Positions 10,501 through 19,224 of a stretch of DNA of 64,000 bases are shown in pieces. Each line of letters opens with the position of its first letter. Position 1 is the first letter of the stretch. The stretch is from Arachidicoccus terrestris (GTDB lineage: Bacteria; Bacteroidota; Bacteroidia; Chitinophagales; Chitinophagaceae), in NCBI RefSeq assembly GCF_020042345.1, contig NZ_CP083387.1:3534001-3598000 (forward strand), read 5' to 3'. The notes below the pieces were generated by a model, which ran no database searches, was not told the origin of the DNA, and worked only from the letters and a program-made list of their open reading frames with translations. The position numbers were made by a program, and so were the translations under genes.

Positions 10501-10765
10501 ATCTGATTGGGCTATCGAGGATGGCTCCTTTTTACGCCTGAGTAATGTTACTTTGGGTTACACTTTGCCGCAAAAGATTTCTAAGAAGTTTCTGATTGAG
10601 GACCTGAGGGTATATGTTGCCGGTTATAACATTTTTGTATGGACACATTATTCCGGGCAGGATCCTGAGGTTAGCACACGAAACAATCCATTAACGCAGG
10701 GGGTAGACTATTCAGCCTATCCCAAATCGAGGAAAATACTTTTTGGACTGAATGTCAGATTTTAA
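7526..10765 (+). CDS. SusC/RagA-type TonB-dependent outer-membrane transporter 1
   Basis: A 1079-residue transporter. It has a signal peptide (about 1-19), a CarboxypepD_reg-like domain (about 21-99), a TonB-box/plug boundary at DVVVVGYGT (107-115), and a plug with the LYIVDGFQVPNINDI segment and the ATAIYGAQGANGVILITTK motif. A 22-strand barrel follows, ending in the aromatic residue of NVRF. SusC proteins import glycan oligomers across the outer membrane using ExbBD/TonB energy, with SusD as the lid. It is first in a ten-gene plus-strand block of pectin genes, followed by its SusD after 93 bases. A LacI-type operator lies about 690 bases upstream. The substrate is inferred from the neighbours as a galacturonan or rhamnogalacturonan fragment. 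Confidence 0.95.
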   Translation: MKRIILLLTFTWISALLFSQKITGLVTTETGTPMQGVSVIAKDAKGIKLSGVVTDAFGKFIMEFSQKQKPKSISFTMTGYILVERAIIAGQDSMHIILKEDENSLNDVVVVGYGTVQRKDLTGSVVSINEEELKDLPATSALQAIQGRLAGVNVTVTEGSPDAAINVRVRGGGSITQDNSPLYIVDGFQVPNINDIAPQDIKTIDVLKDAASTAIYGAQGANGVILITTKSGSAGKSDITFNNYTALSHVYRLTDVLSPYEYVYYQRELDPSMSENAGFFGSYGKWDDIDIYKSKPGINWQDSLFDHTGVQQSYNVGLSGGDRSLTYNLNYTHDQEDFIMLNSTYKRDYFSGKLKKIISPKLTFDFNARMYNTVITGPSVSSGKKLRDAVKYAPVRSLTAPGAGGLGSDEDATSAEALSSLNDPIYNIVNEYRYQNRFNSTFNAGITWKIAHNLTFTSKGSYAFVKDYTDNIFLNKTGESSANGGQPVARRNDEKGYMWSVSNVLDYRLNLNGGKHRLNAIVGQELSSRQSNETALSSKFFPIDFTADDVLAMWNYGTPDPTYTTIGEPSRLSSFFSRINYIYNDKYILTLIGRTDGKNVFAPGHQWGFFPGVAGAWRLSDEGFMKGMKGWLSDAKIRLSYGDVGNARVGSYWRQQYSFISQTNRLIYFDDKAQSALRTSSTLKNENLTWESTTSANLGLDLAFLDNRLTFTMDLYNNTTRNLILNVALPSSSGYVTQYQNIGSTRNRGLEFSVNGNLVNTKDFNLSASFNIAFNRNKVLELNGADEMIVSSGWGVNIGSDDYRAIVGQPVGLMYGYVSDGFYTFDDFDYSEELKRWVIKPGVADASKVLDRSGNYFGPGHMKFKKLHPSADGDNFINADDDRRVIGHAQPKHTGGFSFNASYKSFDLTTMFNWSYGNDIYNADKIDYTTYALSKRYQNISTLMSLENRFTTIDPATGANIMFGNDANPELFRELNKNARIWSPMMTNSSIISDWAIEDGSFLRLSNVTLGYTLPQKISKKFLIEDLRVYVAGYNIFVWTHYSGQDPEVSTRNNPLTQGVDYSAYPKSRKILFGLNVRF

Positions 10766-10858
10766 TGTCTGCATTAACAACGTTCGTCTTCTTGATGATC
10801 TCCTTTGCAGCCTTTAGGCTTTCGTTGGTTAATAATTAAAGAACAAAAAAATATACAG

Positions 10859-12889
10859 ATGAAACATATACTGATCATAATTTCTGTACTGACCGTTTTG
10901 GGCAGCTTTTCCTGTAAGAAGTTCCTGGAAACTTCTTCCCCCTCCTCTTTAAGCCCTGAAACGGTTTTTAATTCTCCTTCCATGGCCAAGGCTGCCGTAA
11001 TGGGGTTATACGGTAAGATGACCGATACTTATATATATGGGCAGAAGCTCTCCGTAAACTGGCAAGGGGTTTCCGATATTGAATGTAACCGGGCATTCTC
11101 TGAAACCGGATATAACTCTACCAGCTCTGACGCCGGAGCTGGTAACTTTTACGGCAGCCAGTATAATTCGACAACCCGTTGGTCCGGACTCTATGATTTT
11201 GCAGAGATCTCCACAGCAGCGGTTGACGGTATCCGGCAGTCGCCGATTCTGGAATCTGAGGCGGCCAAGATGAAACCGTTGCTGGGAGAGGCACTGGTAA
11301 TGCGTGCTTTGGCCTATTTTAACTTGGTTCGATACTGGGGCGCGGTGCCTTTTAAACGGGAAGCCTCTAAATCAGATTTGTCCAATGTGTATCTGGGTCG
11401 TACTGATATAGATACGATCTATCACTATATCGTCAAAGATCTGCAGGAAGCGGTTGATCTGTTACCCTGGCTGGGTACGAATGCTGAATACAATTCGGCC
11501 GAAAGGGTTACGAAGGGTTTTGCGATGGGCCTGCTAGCACGTGTTTCTTTATTTGCCGGCGGCTGGTCTCTGAGAGACGCTAAGTTGTTTCCCGATTCAA
11601 AGGCGGAACACAACAAGAATATTCCCGAGACGCCGGATTATTTCGTTGGCCGGCCGCAGAACTGGAAAGACTATTACCAGATCGCAGCGGATATTTGCGC
11701 AAAAATGATCGCCTCACCGGATAACCCACATAAGCTTGACCCCAGTTATGTTGACATCTGGAAAAGTGTGTGTGGGCAGATGCCTAATCCTACGAATGAA
11801 AATTTATTTGAGGTGGCTTTTGGAATGGGTGACAATGGTGATATAGGCTCACTAATGGGTTATGTCGTGTCGGGCAACACCAAGTATGGTACGAGAGGAT
11901 TTGGCGGTACGTATGTCACCTCTACAGCGTATTATTTCTATTCTTTTGACAAAGCGGATACCAGAAGGGACGCAACACTTTCCTGGTTTAATTATACATC
12001 CGACAATAAAGAAGCAATGGGATCGGATCCAATAAACGTACCTTTTGCCAAATGGCGTATTTATTGGACAACTCCGGGTTTTCAGGCACTCCAGAAAACG
12101 GCTAATTCCAGAATTGCTACCGGGATTAATTGGATCCTGATGCGATATTCAGATGTGCTGCTTATGTATGCTGAGGCAATGAATGCTTTAAAAGGACCGG
12201 ATGTTGCCAATCCCAATGCAGATGGGGTAACCGGGCGTCAGGCGTTGGAAATGGTTCGGGCCAGAGCCTTCGGCGCCGGTGCACCAGAGATTACTAAGTA
12301 CGACCCAGATTTTTTTAAGGCAGTTGTTAACGAAAGGGCCTGGGAATTTGGTTGTGAATCGATCCGTAAACAGGATTTGATACGCTGGGGGCTGGCCTAT
12401 ACCAAAATTGAAGAAATGAAAAAAACCTTATGTCAGATGTTTGACGGCACTAAAGCAGTCAAGATCTTTGATAAAACTTATCAGCCATCAGATTTCCCTC
12501 AAACAGTGTATTACAAATTTAAGCCGGATGGCGAGTTCATCGATCCAGAATCCCCTAATTATTATAAGGAATTACCGGCAGATCCCGGCGAGCCCTGGAT
12601 CGCCGTAAAATGGTTCCCACAGACGACTATGAAGCCGGAGACGGGTGCAAAAGCCACCGACAGATATATTATATACCCGATCCGGGTGCTAACGGCCGCA
12701 ACGGGGCTCTATCCATCCTATGACTATTCTTCATTTTTGGGAACATTGACTCATGGATCCGAGATCCAGGCTTCTTTAGCAACCTATCAGATGGGTAATG
12801 GAACTATCTATTACAGATACCCCTATGCAGTATATTATGAGGATATGTATGAATCCAAAGGAGCTATTCAAAGTAGCTACGGATATTAG
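10859..12889 (+). CDS. SusD/RagB family nutrient-binding lipoprotein 1
   Basis: I chose the ATG at 10859 rather than an upstream in-frame ATG at 10805, because it gives a clean lipoprotein signal (MKHILIIISVLTVLGSFSC) with C19 as the lipidated residue. The 676-residue mature-type protein is long for SusD. It has the helical TPR-like N-terminal part, including EALVMRALAYFNLVRYWG near residue 140, and the C-terminal RQDLIRWG-like segment (here IRKQDLIRWGLAYTK). SusD proteins sit on the cell surface, bind the glycan and close over the SusC barrel. It pairs with the SusC 93 bases upstream. Confidence 0.94.
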   Translation: MKHILIIISVLTVLGSFSCKKFLETSSPSSLSPETVFNSPSMAKAAVMGLYGKMTDTYIYGQKLSVNWQGVSDIECNRAFSETGYNSTSSDAGAGNFYGSQYNSTTRWSGLYDFAEISTAAVDGIRQSPILESEAAKMKPLLGEALVMRALAYFNLVRYWGAVPFKREASKSDLSNVYLGRTDIDTIYHYIVKDLQEAVDLLPWLGTNAEYNSAERVTKGFAMGLLARVSLFAGGWSLRDAKLFPDSKAEHNKNIPETPDYFVGRPQNWKDYYQIAADICAKMIASPDNPHKLDPSYVDIWKSVCGQMPNPTNENLFEVAFGMGDNGDIGSLMGYVVSGNTKYGTRGFGGTYVTSTAYYFYSFDKADTRRDATLSWFNYTSDNKEAMGSDPINVPFAKWRIYWTTPGFQALQKTANSRIATGINWILMRYSDVLLMYAEAMNALKGPDVANPNADGVTGRQALEMVRARAFGAGAPEITKYDPDFFKAVVNERAWEFGCESIRKQDLIRWGLAYTKIEEMKKTLCQMFDGTKAVKIFDKTYQPSDFPQTVYYKFKPDGEFIDPESPNYYKELPADPGEPWIAVKWFPQTTMKPETGAKATDRYIIYPIRVLTAATGLYPSYDYSSFLGTLTHGSEIQASLATYQMGNGTIYYRYPYAVYYEDMYESKGAIQSSYGY

Positions 12890-12923
12890 TTGTTGATCAA
12901 TATTCGAAATTAAAACATAAGAA

Positions 12924-14534
12924 ATGAAAAATATTTTATTCAAATTAATGGCCTTTATCCTTATCGTTTTTTTTGCGGCGAGTTGCCAGAAAGAGGTCAA
13001 TAATTGGGACGTCGATCCCTCTCATGCTCGCTTATTTAAGCCATTGACTTTCGAAGTACAGACTACTGCGGCGACTTCAGTCACGATAAACTATACCAGA
13101 TCGATCGGAGCTACCAAGTACATTTTCGAGTTTAGTAAAGACAGCCTTGAGTTTAAAGATATTGTACGTACGGTAGAAATACTGGCTGATACATTAACCC
13201 CCTTTTCCGTGTCACCCACACCAACAAGAACATCTTATCACACGGTGTTCGAGGACCTGGATGGGACCTCCGGTTATTCTGTCAGAATGAAATGTGTAGA
13301 TTCAACCGGAAATGAATCTAAATATTCTGAACTCTATTTTATGACGCCGGCGGAGCAGTTATTTGACAGATCTGAACAGTCGACAGATAATATCCAGATG
13401 TTCTGGCAACCAACCGATAGGGTAACTCACGTGACCGTCAGTGATCCGGTTACGCTCTCTGAGATAAAAAAAGTCACACTGACTGAGGAGAATAAGGCAG
13501 ATGGATCAGTCCTAATCCCTGGCCTTAATCCGGGCACCTCTTATAAGATAGAAATTTTTAATAACGATGTGCTCAGAGGTACCATGATCCTGCATACTAC
13601 GGGCATTAAAGGCGCTGTAATTGTGCCTGTTGCATCCGGGGATGATATTAATGCCGTACTGGCTGAACAGGTCGCTGAAGGACACTTTGCCGTAACCTTG
13701 CTCTTTAACGCAGGACAGAATTATGACATCGGATCAGTAGTTCTGCCTTCCGGTCTGACAGACCTTAGCTTTACCGGTGAAAGAGAAGTTTGGGGTGACA
13801 ATGCAATGCCATCAACGTTAAATATAAGTAATGTTGCGCTGGAAGGCAATGCATTTGGATCGTTGATTTTTCAAAAGGTAAAATTAATTGGAGGAACAGG
13901 TGATTACCTGATAAATATGGGTGATGATAACGTTGATGTCGGGCAGTTCGCTTTTGCAAATTGTGATATTGAAAACTATAGAGGTGTTGTCAGAGTACAG
14001 AACAAGGCCATTAGGCTAAGCCAGATATCTCTTGCAGGAAGTATAGTGAAAAATACGGGAGGTTATGGCGTTATCAACGTGGGCGGATCCAACGTCACGT
14101 TGGATTCTATTAAGGTAGACAGTAATACGTTAATTGACATGGCAACGCAATTAATGGATGTCCGTGCGGCCGTCCCGCTTATCCTGGTCAATAGTAATAC
14201 AATCTATAATCAAAATGTTGCACTTACTCAACTAATCCGCCTGGATAAGAATAATTTGCCATCTTCTTTTACAGCAGAGAATAACATTATTTCCGGTACA
14301 AACGCAGGAGCGCCTTTAAAGGCCTTTAGCCTGGATTATGCTGGCTCCTTTGCCGGAAGTTACCGTACCACAGAAATGGAAATCAGTCAGGACTTCCCGG
14401 AAATTACCTTGTTTGAGGGAAGTTCCACGGATTTATTTGTGAATCCTGCGAATGGCGACTTTTCCATTATTCCGTTAAACGGGTTTGGAGGAACAGGCAA
14501 GGCCGGTGACCCAAGGTGGTTTGTGAGTTTGTAA
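12924..14534 (+). CDS. Surface lipoprotein, DUF5123/DUF4957-like, candidate pectin-binding protein
   Basis: A 536-residue lipoprotein with signal MKNILFKLMAFILIVFFAASC (C21 lipidated). Residues about 40-230 look like two fibronectin-III-type beta domains (for example TSVTINYTRSIGATKYIFEFS). Residues about 230-530 look like a right-handed parallel beta-helix with repeated short strands (SLIFQKVKLIGGTGDYLINMGDDNVD). I see no GH28 or lyase catalytic motif in it. Proteins of this layout (DUF4957/DUF5123) are usual in pectin loci of Bacteroidota, next to SusD. It lies 34 bases after SusD-1 and so sits in the surface-glycan-binding-protein position. Binding of galacturonan is inference; enzymatic activity is not excluded. 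Confidence 0.75.
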   Translation: MKNILFKLMAFILIVFFAASCQKEVNNWDVDPSHARLFKPLTFEVQTTAATSVTINYTRSIGATKYIFEFSKDSLEFKDIVRTVEILADTLTPFSVSPTPTRTSYHTVFEDLDGTSGYSVRMKCVDSTGNESKYSELYFMTPAEQLFDRSEQSTDNIQMFWQPTDRVTHVTVSDPVTLSEIKKVTLTEENKADGSVLIPGLNPGTSYKIEIFNNDVLRGTMILHTTGIKGAVIVPVASGDDINAVLAEQVAEGHFAVTLLFNAGQNYDIGSVVLPSGLTDLSFTGEREVWGDNAMPSTLNISNVALEGNAFGSLIFQKVKLIGGTGDYLINMGDDNVDVGQFAFANCDIENYRGVVRVQNKAIRLSQISLAGSIVKNTGGYGVINVGGSNVTLDSIKVDSNTLIDMATQLMDVRAAVPLILVNSNTIYNQNVALTQLIRLDKNNLPSSFTAENNIISGTNAGAPLKAFSLDYAGSFAGSYRTTEMEISQDFPEITLFEGSSTDLFVNPANGDFSIIPLNGFGGTGKAGDPRWFVSL

Positions 14535-14545
14535 GGTTGTATAAT

Positions 14546-14572
14546 GGAGAGTTCCGGTTGCAGGAGCTCTCC
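14546..14572 (+). terminator. Weak hairpin between the DUF5123-like gene and GH28
   Basis: GGAGAG (14546-14551) pairs with CTCTCC (14567-14572), extended after one mismatch by TCC/GGA, closing a 7-base loop. It is followed by TTGTTGTCT, a poor T-run. It could weaken read-through or stabilise the 3' end of the SusC-SusD-binding-protein message relative to the enzyme genes. Confidence 0.3.
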
Positions 14573-14604
14573 TTGTTGTCTATAAACATATTAAATACAT
14601 ATGC

Positions 14605-16038
14605 ATGAAAAATATAGGAGTTGCAACTTTAATGAAGGGGTTAAGTAGAAGATACCGGCCTTATATTACCATAATACTGGGTTGGTGTATGCTCTCATCG
14701 TTTGCATGTAAGAAGGTGAGCTCTCTTTATCCTCCCGTTGATGAACCGGCCCCTTCTATTATTGATGAGCCCCAGCCACCGGAAGACACTGTAGCGGATC
14801 ACGATCCTGATTTTGATACGGATTGGGGCGATACGATCAAAGTGCCTGATATTTCGGGCAAAGAGTTTTTGATAACCGATTATGGTGGTGCAGCCGGTGC
14901 CAAGGATAATGCGACAGCTATTCAAAAAACTATTGATGAGGCAGCAAAGAATGGTGGCGGAACCGTTGTTATTCCTGCCGGTACTTTTATCTCTGGCCCC
15001 TTACACCTAAAAAGTAATGTGGGGCTTAGAATCTCTGAGGGCGCAATTCTAAAAGTTCTGGCATATGAAGATTACCCGGGAGCCGGAACGACAGAGAAAG
15101 TGGCCTCTTTTTTAGATTTAACCGGGACGACAAACGTGCTTATTGATGGCAAGGGCGTCATTGATGGGCAGGGGGAAGCCTGGTGGGAGGCCTTCAGGGC
15201 CACCAAGCCGACTGGCGGGATTGCCAGACCGGCTCTGATCAGTTTTGATGACGCCCGTATTATTGAGGTAGCTGGTATAACAATCCGGGACGCACCCAAT
15301 GGGCACATCAGCATTCACAGAGGGAATCGGCATGTGACGATTTCTGGCGTGACGCTGAACTCCCCGGCAGATTCTCCCAATACGGACGGCATAGATGTCT
15401 GGTCGCCGCACGTAAATATCCTTAATTGTGACATAAGCTGTGGAGACGATAATATTGCTATGGATAATGAAACGCGGTATATGACAATTAAGGGTTGCTC
15501 TTTTGGCAGAGGCCATGGGTTGTCTATCGGCAGCTATACTTCGGGAATTGATCATATCTATGTCAGTGACTGTGTATTTGATAAAACTGATAACGGGGTA
15601 CATATTAAATCCAGCAGAGATCGCAGCGGAATTGTCGAGAATTTGGTGTATGAAGATCTAACCATGACGGGGGTTGGCACCCCGATCAATATCTGTGAAT
15701 ATTATCCCGATAAGACCATTCCCTCCGGCGGTGGAGCCGATCAGGCGCAACCTGTCACAGCGTCAACGCCTCAATGGAGGCATATTTTCCTGAAAAATAT
15801 CAAGGCTACGGGATCTGCCAACGCTGGGCTCTTATGGTCTGTTCCAGAATTGCATATGAAAGACATTGTTTTTAATAATGTCCAGATTGAGGCAAAAACG
15901 GGTATGAGGATCAACAATGTAGATGATTGTGTGTTTATTGGTGGCTCAAAAATTACGGCAGGAGCGGGTAAGGCGATCAGTACTTACGGATCTACAGTCT
16001 CAGGAATTGATTTTGCGACCGGAGCGCCAACAGAGTAA
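14605..16038 (+). CDS. Glycoside hydrolase family 28 (polygalacturonase-like) lipoprotein
   Basis: A 477-residue protein with a lipoprotein signal ending at LSSFAC (C35) and a Pro/Asp-rich linker. A right-handed beta-helix follows from about residue 85. All GH28 signature motifs are present: NTDG (259-262), GDD (280-282), GHG (303-305) and the basic IK motif (K335 in HIKSSRDR). The three Asp residues D261, D281 and D282 would be the inverting catalytic set. GH28 enzymes hydrolyse alpha-1,4-galacturonosyl links, or the GalA-Rha links of rhamnogalacturonan. The lipid anchor suggests that it acts on the cell surface or faces the periplasm. It lies in the block-1 operon, 70 bases after the candidate binding protein. 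Confidence 0.9.
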   Translation: MKNIGVATLMKGLSRRYRPYITIILGWCMLSSFACKKVSSLYPPVDEPAPSIIDEPQPPEDTVADHDPDFDTDWGDTIKVPDISGKEFLITDYGGAAGAKDNATAIQKTIDEAAKNGGGTVVIPAGTFISGPLHLKSNVGLRISEGAILKVLAYEDYPGAGTTEKVASFLDLTGTTNVLIDGKGVIDGQGEAWWEAFRATKPTGGIARPALISFDDARIIEVAGITIRDAPNGHISIHRGNRHVTISGVTLNSPADSPNTDGIDVWSPHVNILNCDISCGDDNIAMDNETRYMTIKGCSFGRGHGLSIGSYTSGIDHIYVSDCVFDKTDNGVHIKSSRDRSGIVENLVYEDLTMTGVGTPINICEYYPDKTIPSGGGADQAQPVTASTPQWRHIFLKNIKATGSANAGLLWSVPELHMKDIVFNNVQIEAKTGMRINNVDDCVFIGGSKITAGAGKAISTYGSTVSGIDFATGAPTE

Positions 16039-16118
16039 TAGGGTGCCGAATTTGGCTATAGCGCCCAATTTCACTTTCCCATTATCTTGATAGAAGTATT
16101 CATAAAAACAATTAAGCT

Positions 16119-19100
16119 ATGAAAATACATAAGACCGGAATTACAAGGCTTCTCTTTGTTTGCACAGTCCTTTGTCTGAGTAGCATGTTATTCGGCTTGC
16201 CGTCTGTCTGGGCTCAAAATCGGATGTCAGCTATTGATCTGTCCGGCAGTGACTGGTCCATTTGCCTAGATACGGCGGCAAAATGGCAGCAAGACTCCTT
16301 GTATGCACCCCCGGTGGATCTGTCGGCGGTACCGGTCAACATACCCACAGGCGGCTGGCAGTTGTTAGATAATAACCCATCGGAGATCCGGACGACATTA
16401 CCTGCAACAGTTGAAGAGTTTTACTGGGGTCAGAATGGAGACAAGTTCGGCGTGGACGGCAATTATTTGGGTATTTCCTGGTTTTCGACGAAAATACATA
16501 TCCCGGCAGAATATCGGCATAAACATGTCCTTCTAAAGTTTGAAAGTGTTCGTTTTCGTGCTGAGGTGTTTGTTAACCATAAGCTGGTTGCCTATGATCT
16601 GGTCAACAGCACCCCTTTTGACGTAGATATTTCGGGAGCGATGCTGCCAGGTGAAATCAATAGCATAGATGTCCGTATCACGGATCCAAATGGTAATTTC
16701 GACTGGAGGGATTCCCAGAATTTTATGTGGGGGACCTACCGGACCCAACCTTCCCATGGCTTTGGAGGAATTACGGGCAAAGTGTGGATGGTAGCAACTG
16801 ATTCTGTCTATATTGAAGATGTTTTTATAAAGAACAAGCCCAGGCCCACAGAAGTCGATGTAGAGCTGACAGGAAAAAATATGACAACTGAGCTGAGTAA
16901 GGGATGCTATGCGTTACAGGTGAAAGAATACAAAACGGGTAAAATTGTCTATAGACGTGAATTTGAGGCCGTACTTCAGGCAGGTTCCAATACCCGAAAG
17001 TTTACCATTAATTTGCCGAATGCTGCGCTCTGGGATGTAGATCACCCCAATCTGTATGTGCTTACCGCGATCTGGAAAGGTAACGGCGGAGCCACCGACC
17101 GGTTCGACCGCCGTTTCGGATTCCGCTGGTTTGAAATCAGAGACAATCATGGTGATCAGCAGTTTTACCTGAATGGTAAACGTATCGTACTGCGCACAGC
17201 TATTTCTTGGGGATTTTGGGCCATTAACGGCATTGCGCCCTCAGACTCGTTGGCCCGTAAGCAGATAATGGATGCCAAACGTCTGGGTTTGAATATGCTT
17301 AATTTTCATCGAACAATTGGGCAGACGAATGTTTTGGATGCAGCAGATGAACTGGGGCTGCTTTATTTCGAGGAGCCTGGGGGTAATCAATTTCCGGAAA
17401 AACTATTCTACCCTAAAGATGCGCTGGAAAGAAAGCAGGCTGATTATTATTTTGCGGTCAGGAACGAAAAATTCTTTCGTATGATCCGACGGGATCGCAG
17501 TCATCCGTCACTGATTATCTATAATATGCATAATGAGCGTGGGGCGCTGCCTCAGCCCATTGATAAAGCCCAGATGCGTGCCGGTCGTCGGTTAGATGAC
17601 TCCCGGATTATCACATATAATTCCTGCAATGGTAATATCAGGGTAAGTGAGCCTGATCCGAAGTTTAAGCTACATTTATTGCCCTATGATACCACATTTT
17701 ATGACTATGGATGGTTTGATCAGCATCATGCCGGTGGGCCTGGTGTCTATCATGATAATCTGTACAGAAATCCGAAAAATTATGCAAAATATACCGATCA
17801 TAAAGATGAGATCATGTATTATGGTGAAGAGGGAGCAATAGGAACGCCGGCCCGTTTGCAGTTGATTCGCGAAGACATCTTAAAGCGGGGCAAGAATATA
17901 GGGTGGGAGTCTGATGCCTATTTGAAACTATATGACGCTTATAATTCCTTTCTTTATAACAACGGCTTTCTCGGGGCCTTTCCCAATGTGGACAGCCTGA
18001 CCAGAAAAATGGGGAATGTAGCTTATTACTATCAGGGAAGGGTCATTGAAAATGTACGGATCAATAATACTGTAGATGCCTATGCTATTAACGGATGGGA
18101 ATCTATGAAGCAGGAGAATCACTCTGGTATGGTAGATGATTACCGGAATCTGAAAGGAGACCCTGATTTAATTGCCCGCTATAACCGCCCGCTTTATATT
18201 GCGGTTAAGCTGAACCACAAAGTAGTGCCCACAGGTGATACGGTTACTGCTGACTTTTATATAGTGAATGAAAAAAATATCCATGGGATTGCCGTGCTTG
18301 AAATTCAGGCAATTGATCCGGATGGAAAGCGCCGGCTACTCGGAAAGGAAAAAGTACTGGTAAAGGGCGGTAGTGAATACGGACAATTGCTGGTATCCGG
18401 TATTAAAATACCGATTGAGCATGCTGGATATTCCAGTGTGAAGGCAATTCTCAGGCAGCGATCAGACAGTGTCTGTGCGGGCTCAGATCAGCTGTACGCG
18501 GTCAAGTTTGATACAACTGGCGTATCTGACCAGATACAGGTCGCCGACACTTCGGGTAAGATTCAGGCCTATTTTGATGCCATAGGCGTCAAATACCGTA
18601 ACTACCGCTCGGGATGGCCTGAAGGAAACGTTTTGGTTGTCGGAGCTTTTGCGCCGCGCCAGACAGGGAATCCTTTAGTAACCGATATTTTAGAGTGGGT
18701 GAATAACGGTCATAAATTAGTCGTTCTTAGCAATACTGAAGTTTGGGCTACACATTTGGCGAGAAAAGAAACCATTGATTTCAGAGGTATTAAACAAATG
18801 GGGACCAGTTGGTATGGCGGCAATTATTTTGTGAAAAGTTCACCTTTGTTCCACGGTTTGCCGCAAAATTGCGTGTTTAACTGGGAATATCAATGCCTGG
18901 CCACTTATAACAAGCATAGAATCGGTATGAGAATGTTTAACGGCAATACGGTTGTAGGGGCTGTTTCGGATCACAAGCAGGAAGTTTATTCGGCATTAAG
19001 CGTTGTGCCATTGGGAAGGGGAAAGATCATCTTAAATGCGCTGGATATTACCTCTTGTATTGAGAATATTAAACATCAAAAACGTACGGAAGGGGATGGA

Positions 19101-19193
19101 GAGAATGCTTCCATGGATACGTTCAATTCATTTGCCGATAACCCCGCCAATGTAGTGGGGCAGCAGTTACTGGTCAATATGTTAAAGGACTGA
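16119..19193 (+). CDS. Glycoside hydrolase family 2 protein
   Basis: A 1024-residue exported enzyme with a signal segment at about 8-32 (cleavage near WAQ). It has a sugar-binding jelly-roll domain (about 85-235, with WFSTKIHIPAEY and FVNHKLVAYD), an immunoglobulin-like domain (about 235-345), and a TIM barrel with the acid/base in HNERG (E473) and the probable nucleophile in YYGEEG (E570 or E571). An additional C-terminal part of about 400 residues is present. GH2 enzymes are retaining exo-acting beta-galactosidases, beta-glucuronidases, alpha-L-arabinopyranosidases and related activities. In this pectin setting, removal of beta-linked galactose or a similar side-chain sugar is likely, but the specificity cannot be read directly. 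Confidence 0.88.
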   Translation: MKIHKTGITRLLFVCTVLCLSSMLFGLPSVWAQNRMSAIDLSGSDWSICLDTAAKWQQDSLYAPPVDLSAVPVNIPTGGWQLLDNNPSEIRTTLPATVEEFYWGQNGDKFGVDGNYLGISWFSTKIHIPAEYRHKHVLLKFESVRFRAEVFVNHKLVAYDLVNSTPFDVDISGAMLPGEINSIDVRITDPNGNFDWRDSQNFMWGTYRTQPSHGFGGITGKVWMVATDSVYIEDVFIKNKPRPTEVDVELTGKNMTTELSKGCYALQVKEYKTGKIVYRREFEAVLQAGSNTRKFTINLPNAALWDVDHPNLYVLTAIWKGNGGATDRFDRRFGFRWFEIRDNHGDQQFYLNGKRIVLRTAISWGFWAINGIAPSDSLARKQIMDAKRLGLNMLNFHRTIGQTNVLDAADELGLLYFEEPGGNQFPEKLFYPKDALERKQADYYFAVRNEKFFRMIRRDRSHPSLIIYNMHNERGALPQPIDKAQMRAGRRLDDSRIITYNSCNGNIRVSEPDPKFKLHLLPYDTTFYDYGWFDQHHAGGPGVYHDNLYRNPKNYAKYTDHKDEIMYYGEEGAIGTPARLQLIREDILKRGKNIGWESDAYLKLYDAYNSFLYNNGFLGAFPNVDSLTRKMGNVAYYYQGRVIENVRINNTVDAYAINGWESMKQENHSGMVDDYRNLKGDPDLIARYNRPLYIAVKLNHKVVPTGDTVTADFYIVNEKNIHGIAVLEIQAIDPDGKRRLLGKEKVLVKGGSEYGQLLVSGIKIPIEHAGYSSVKAILRQRSDSVCAGSDQLYAVKFDTTGVSDQIQVADTSGKIQAYFDAIGVKYRNYRSGWPEGNVLVVGAFAPRQTGNPLVTDILEWVNNGHKLVVLSNTEVWATHLARKETIDFRGIKQMGTSWYGGNYFVKSSPLFHGLPQNCVFNWEYQCLATYNKHRIGMRMFNGNTVVGAVSDHKQEVYSALSVVPLGRGKIILNALDITSCIENIKHQKRTEGDGENASMDTFNSFADNPANVVGQQLLVNMLKD

Positions 19194-19224
19194 AACGTTT
19201 CGTATAATTATTAAAAATACAATA

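Noticed and set aside
15118-15603. A 161-codon open frame on the minus strand inside GH28
   Set aside because: It is fully antisense to a gene with all GH28 motifs, shows no family features and no signal peptide, and is explained by codon bias of the plus-strand gene.
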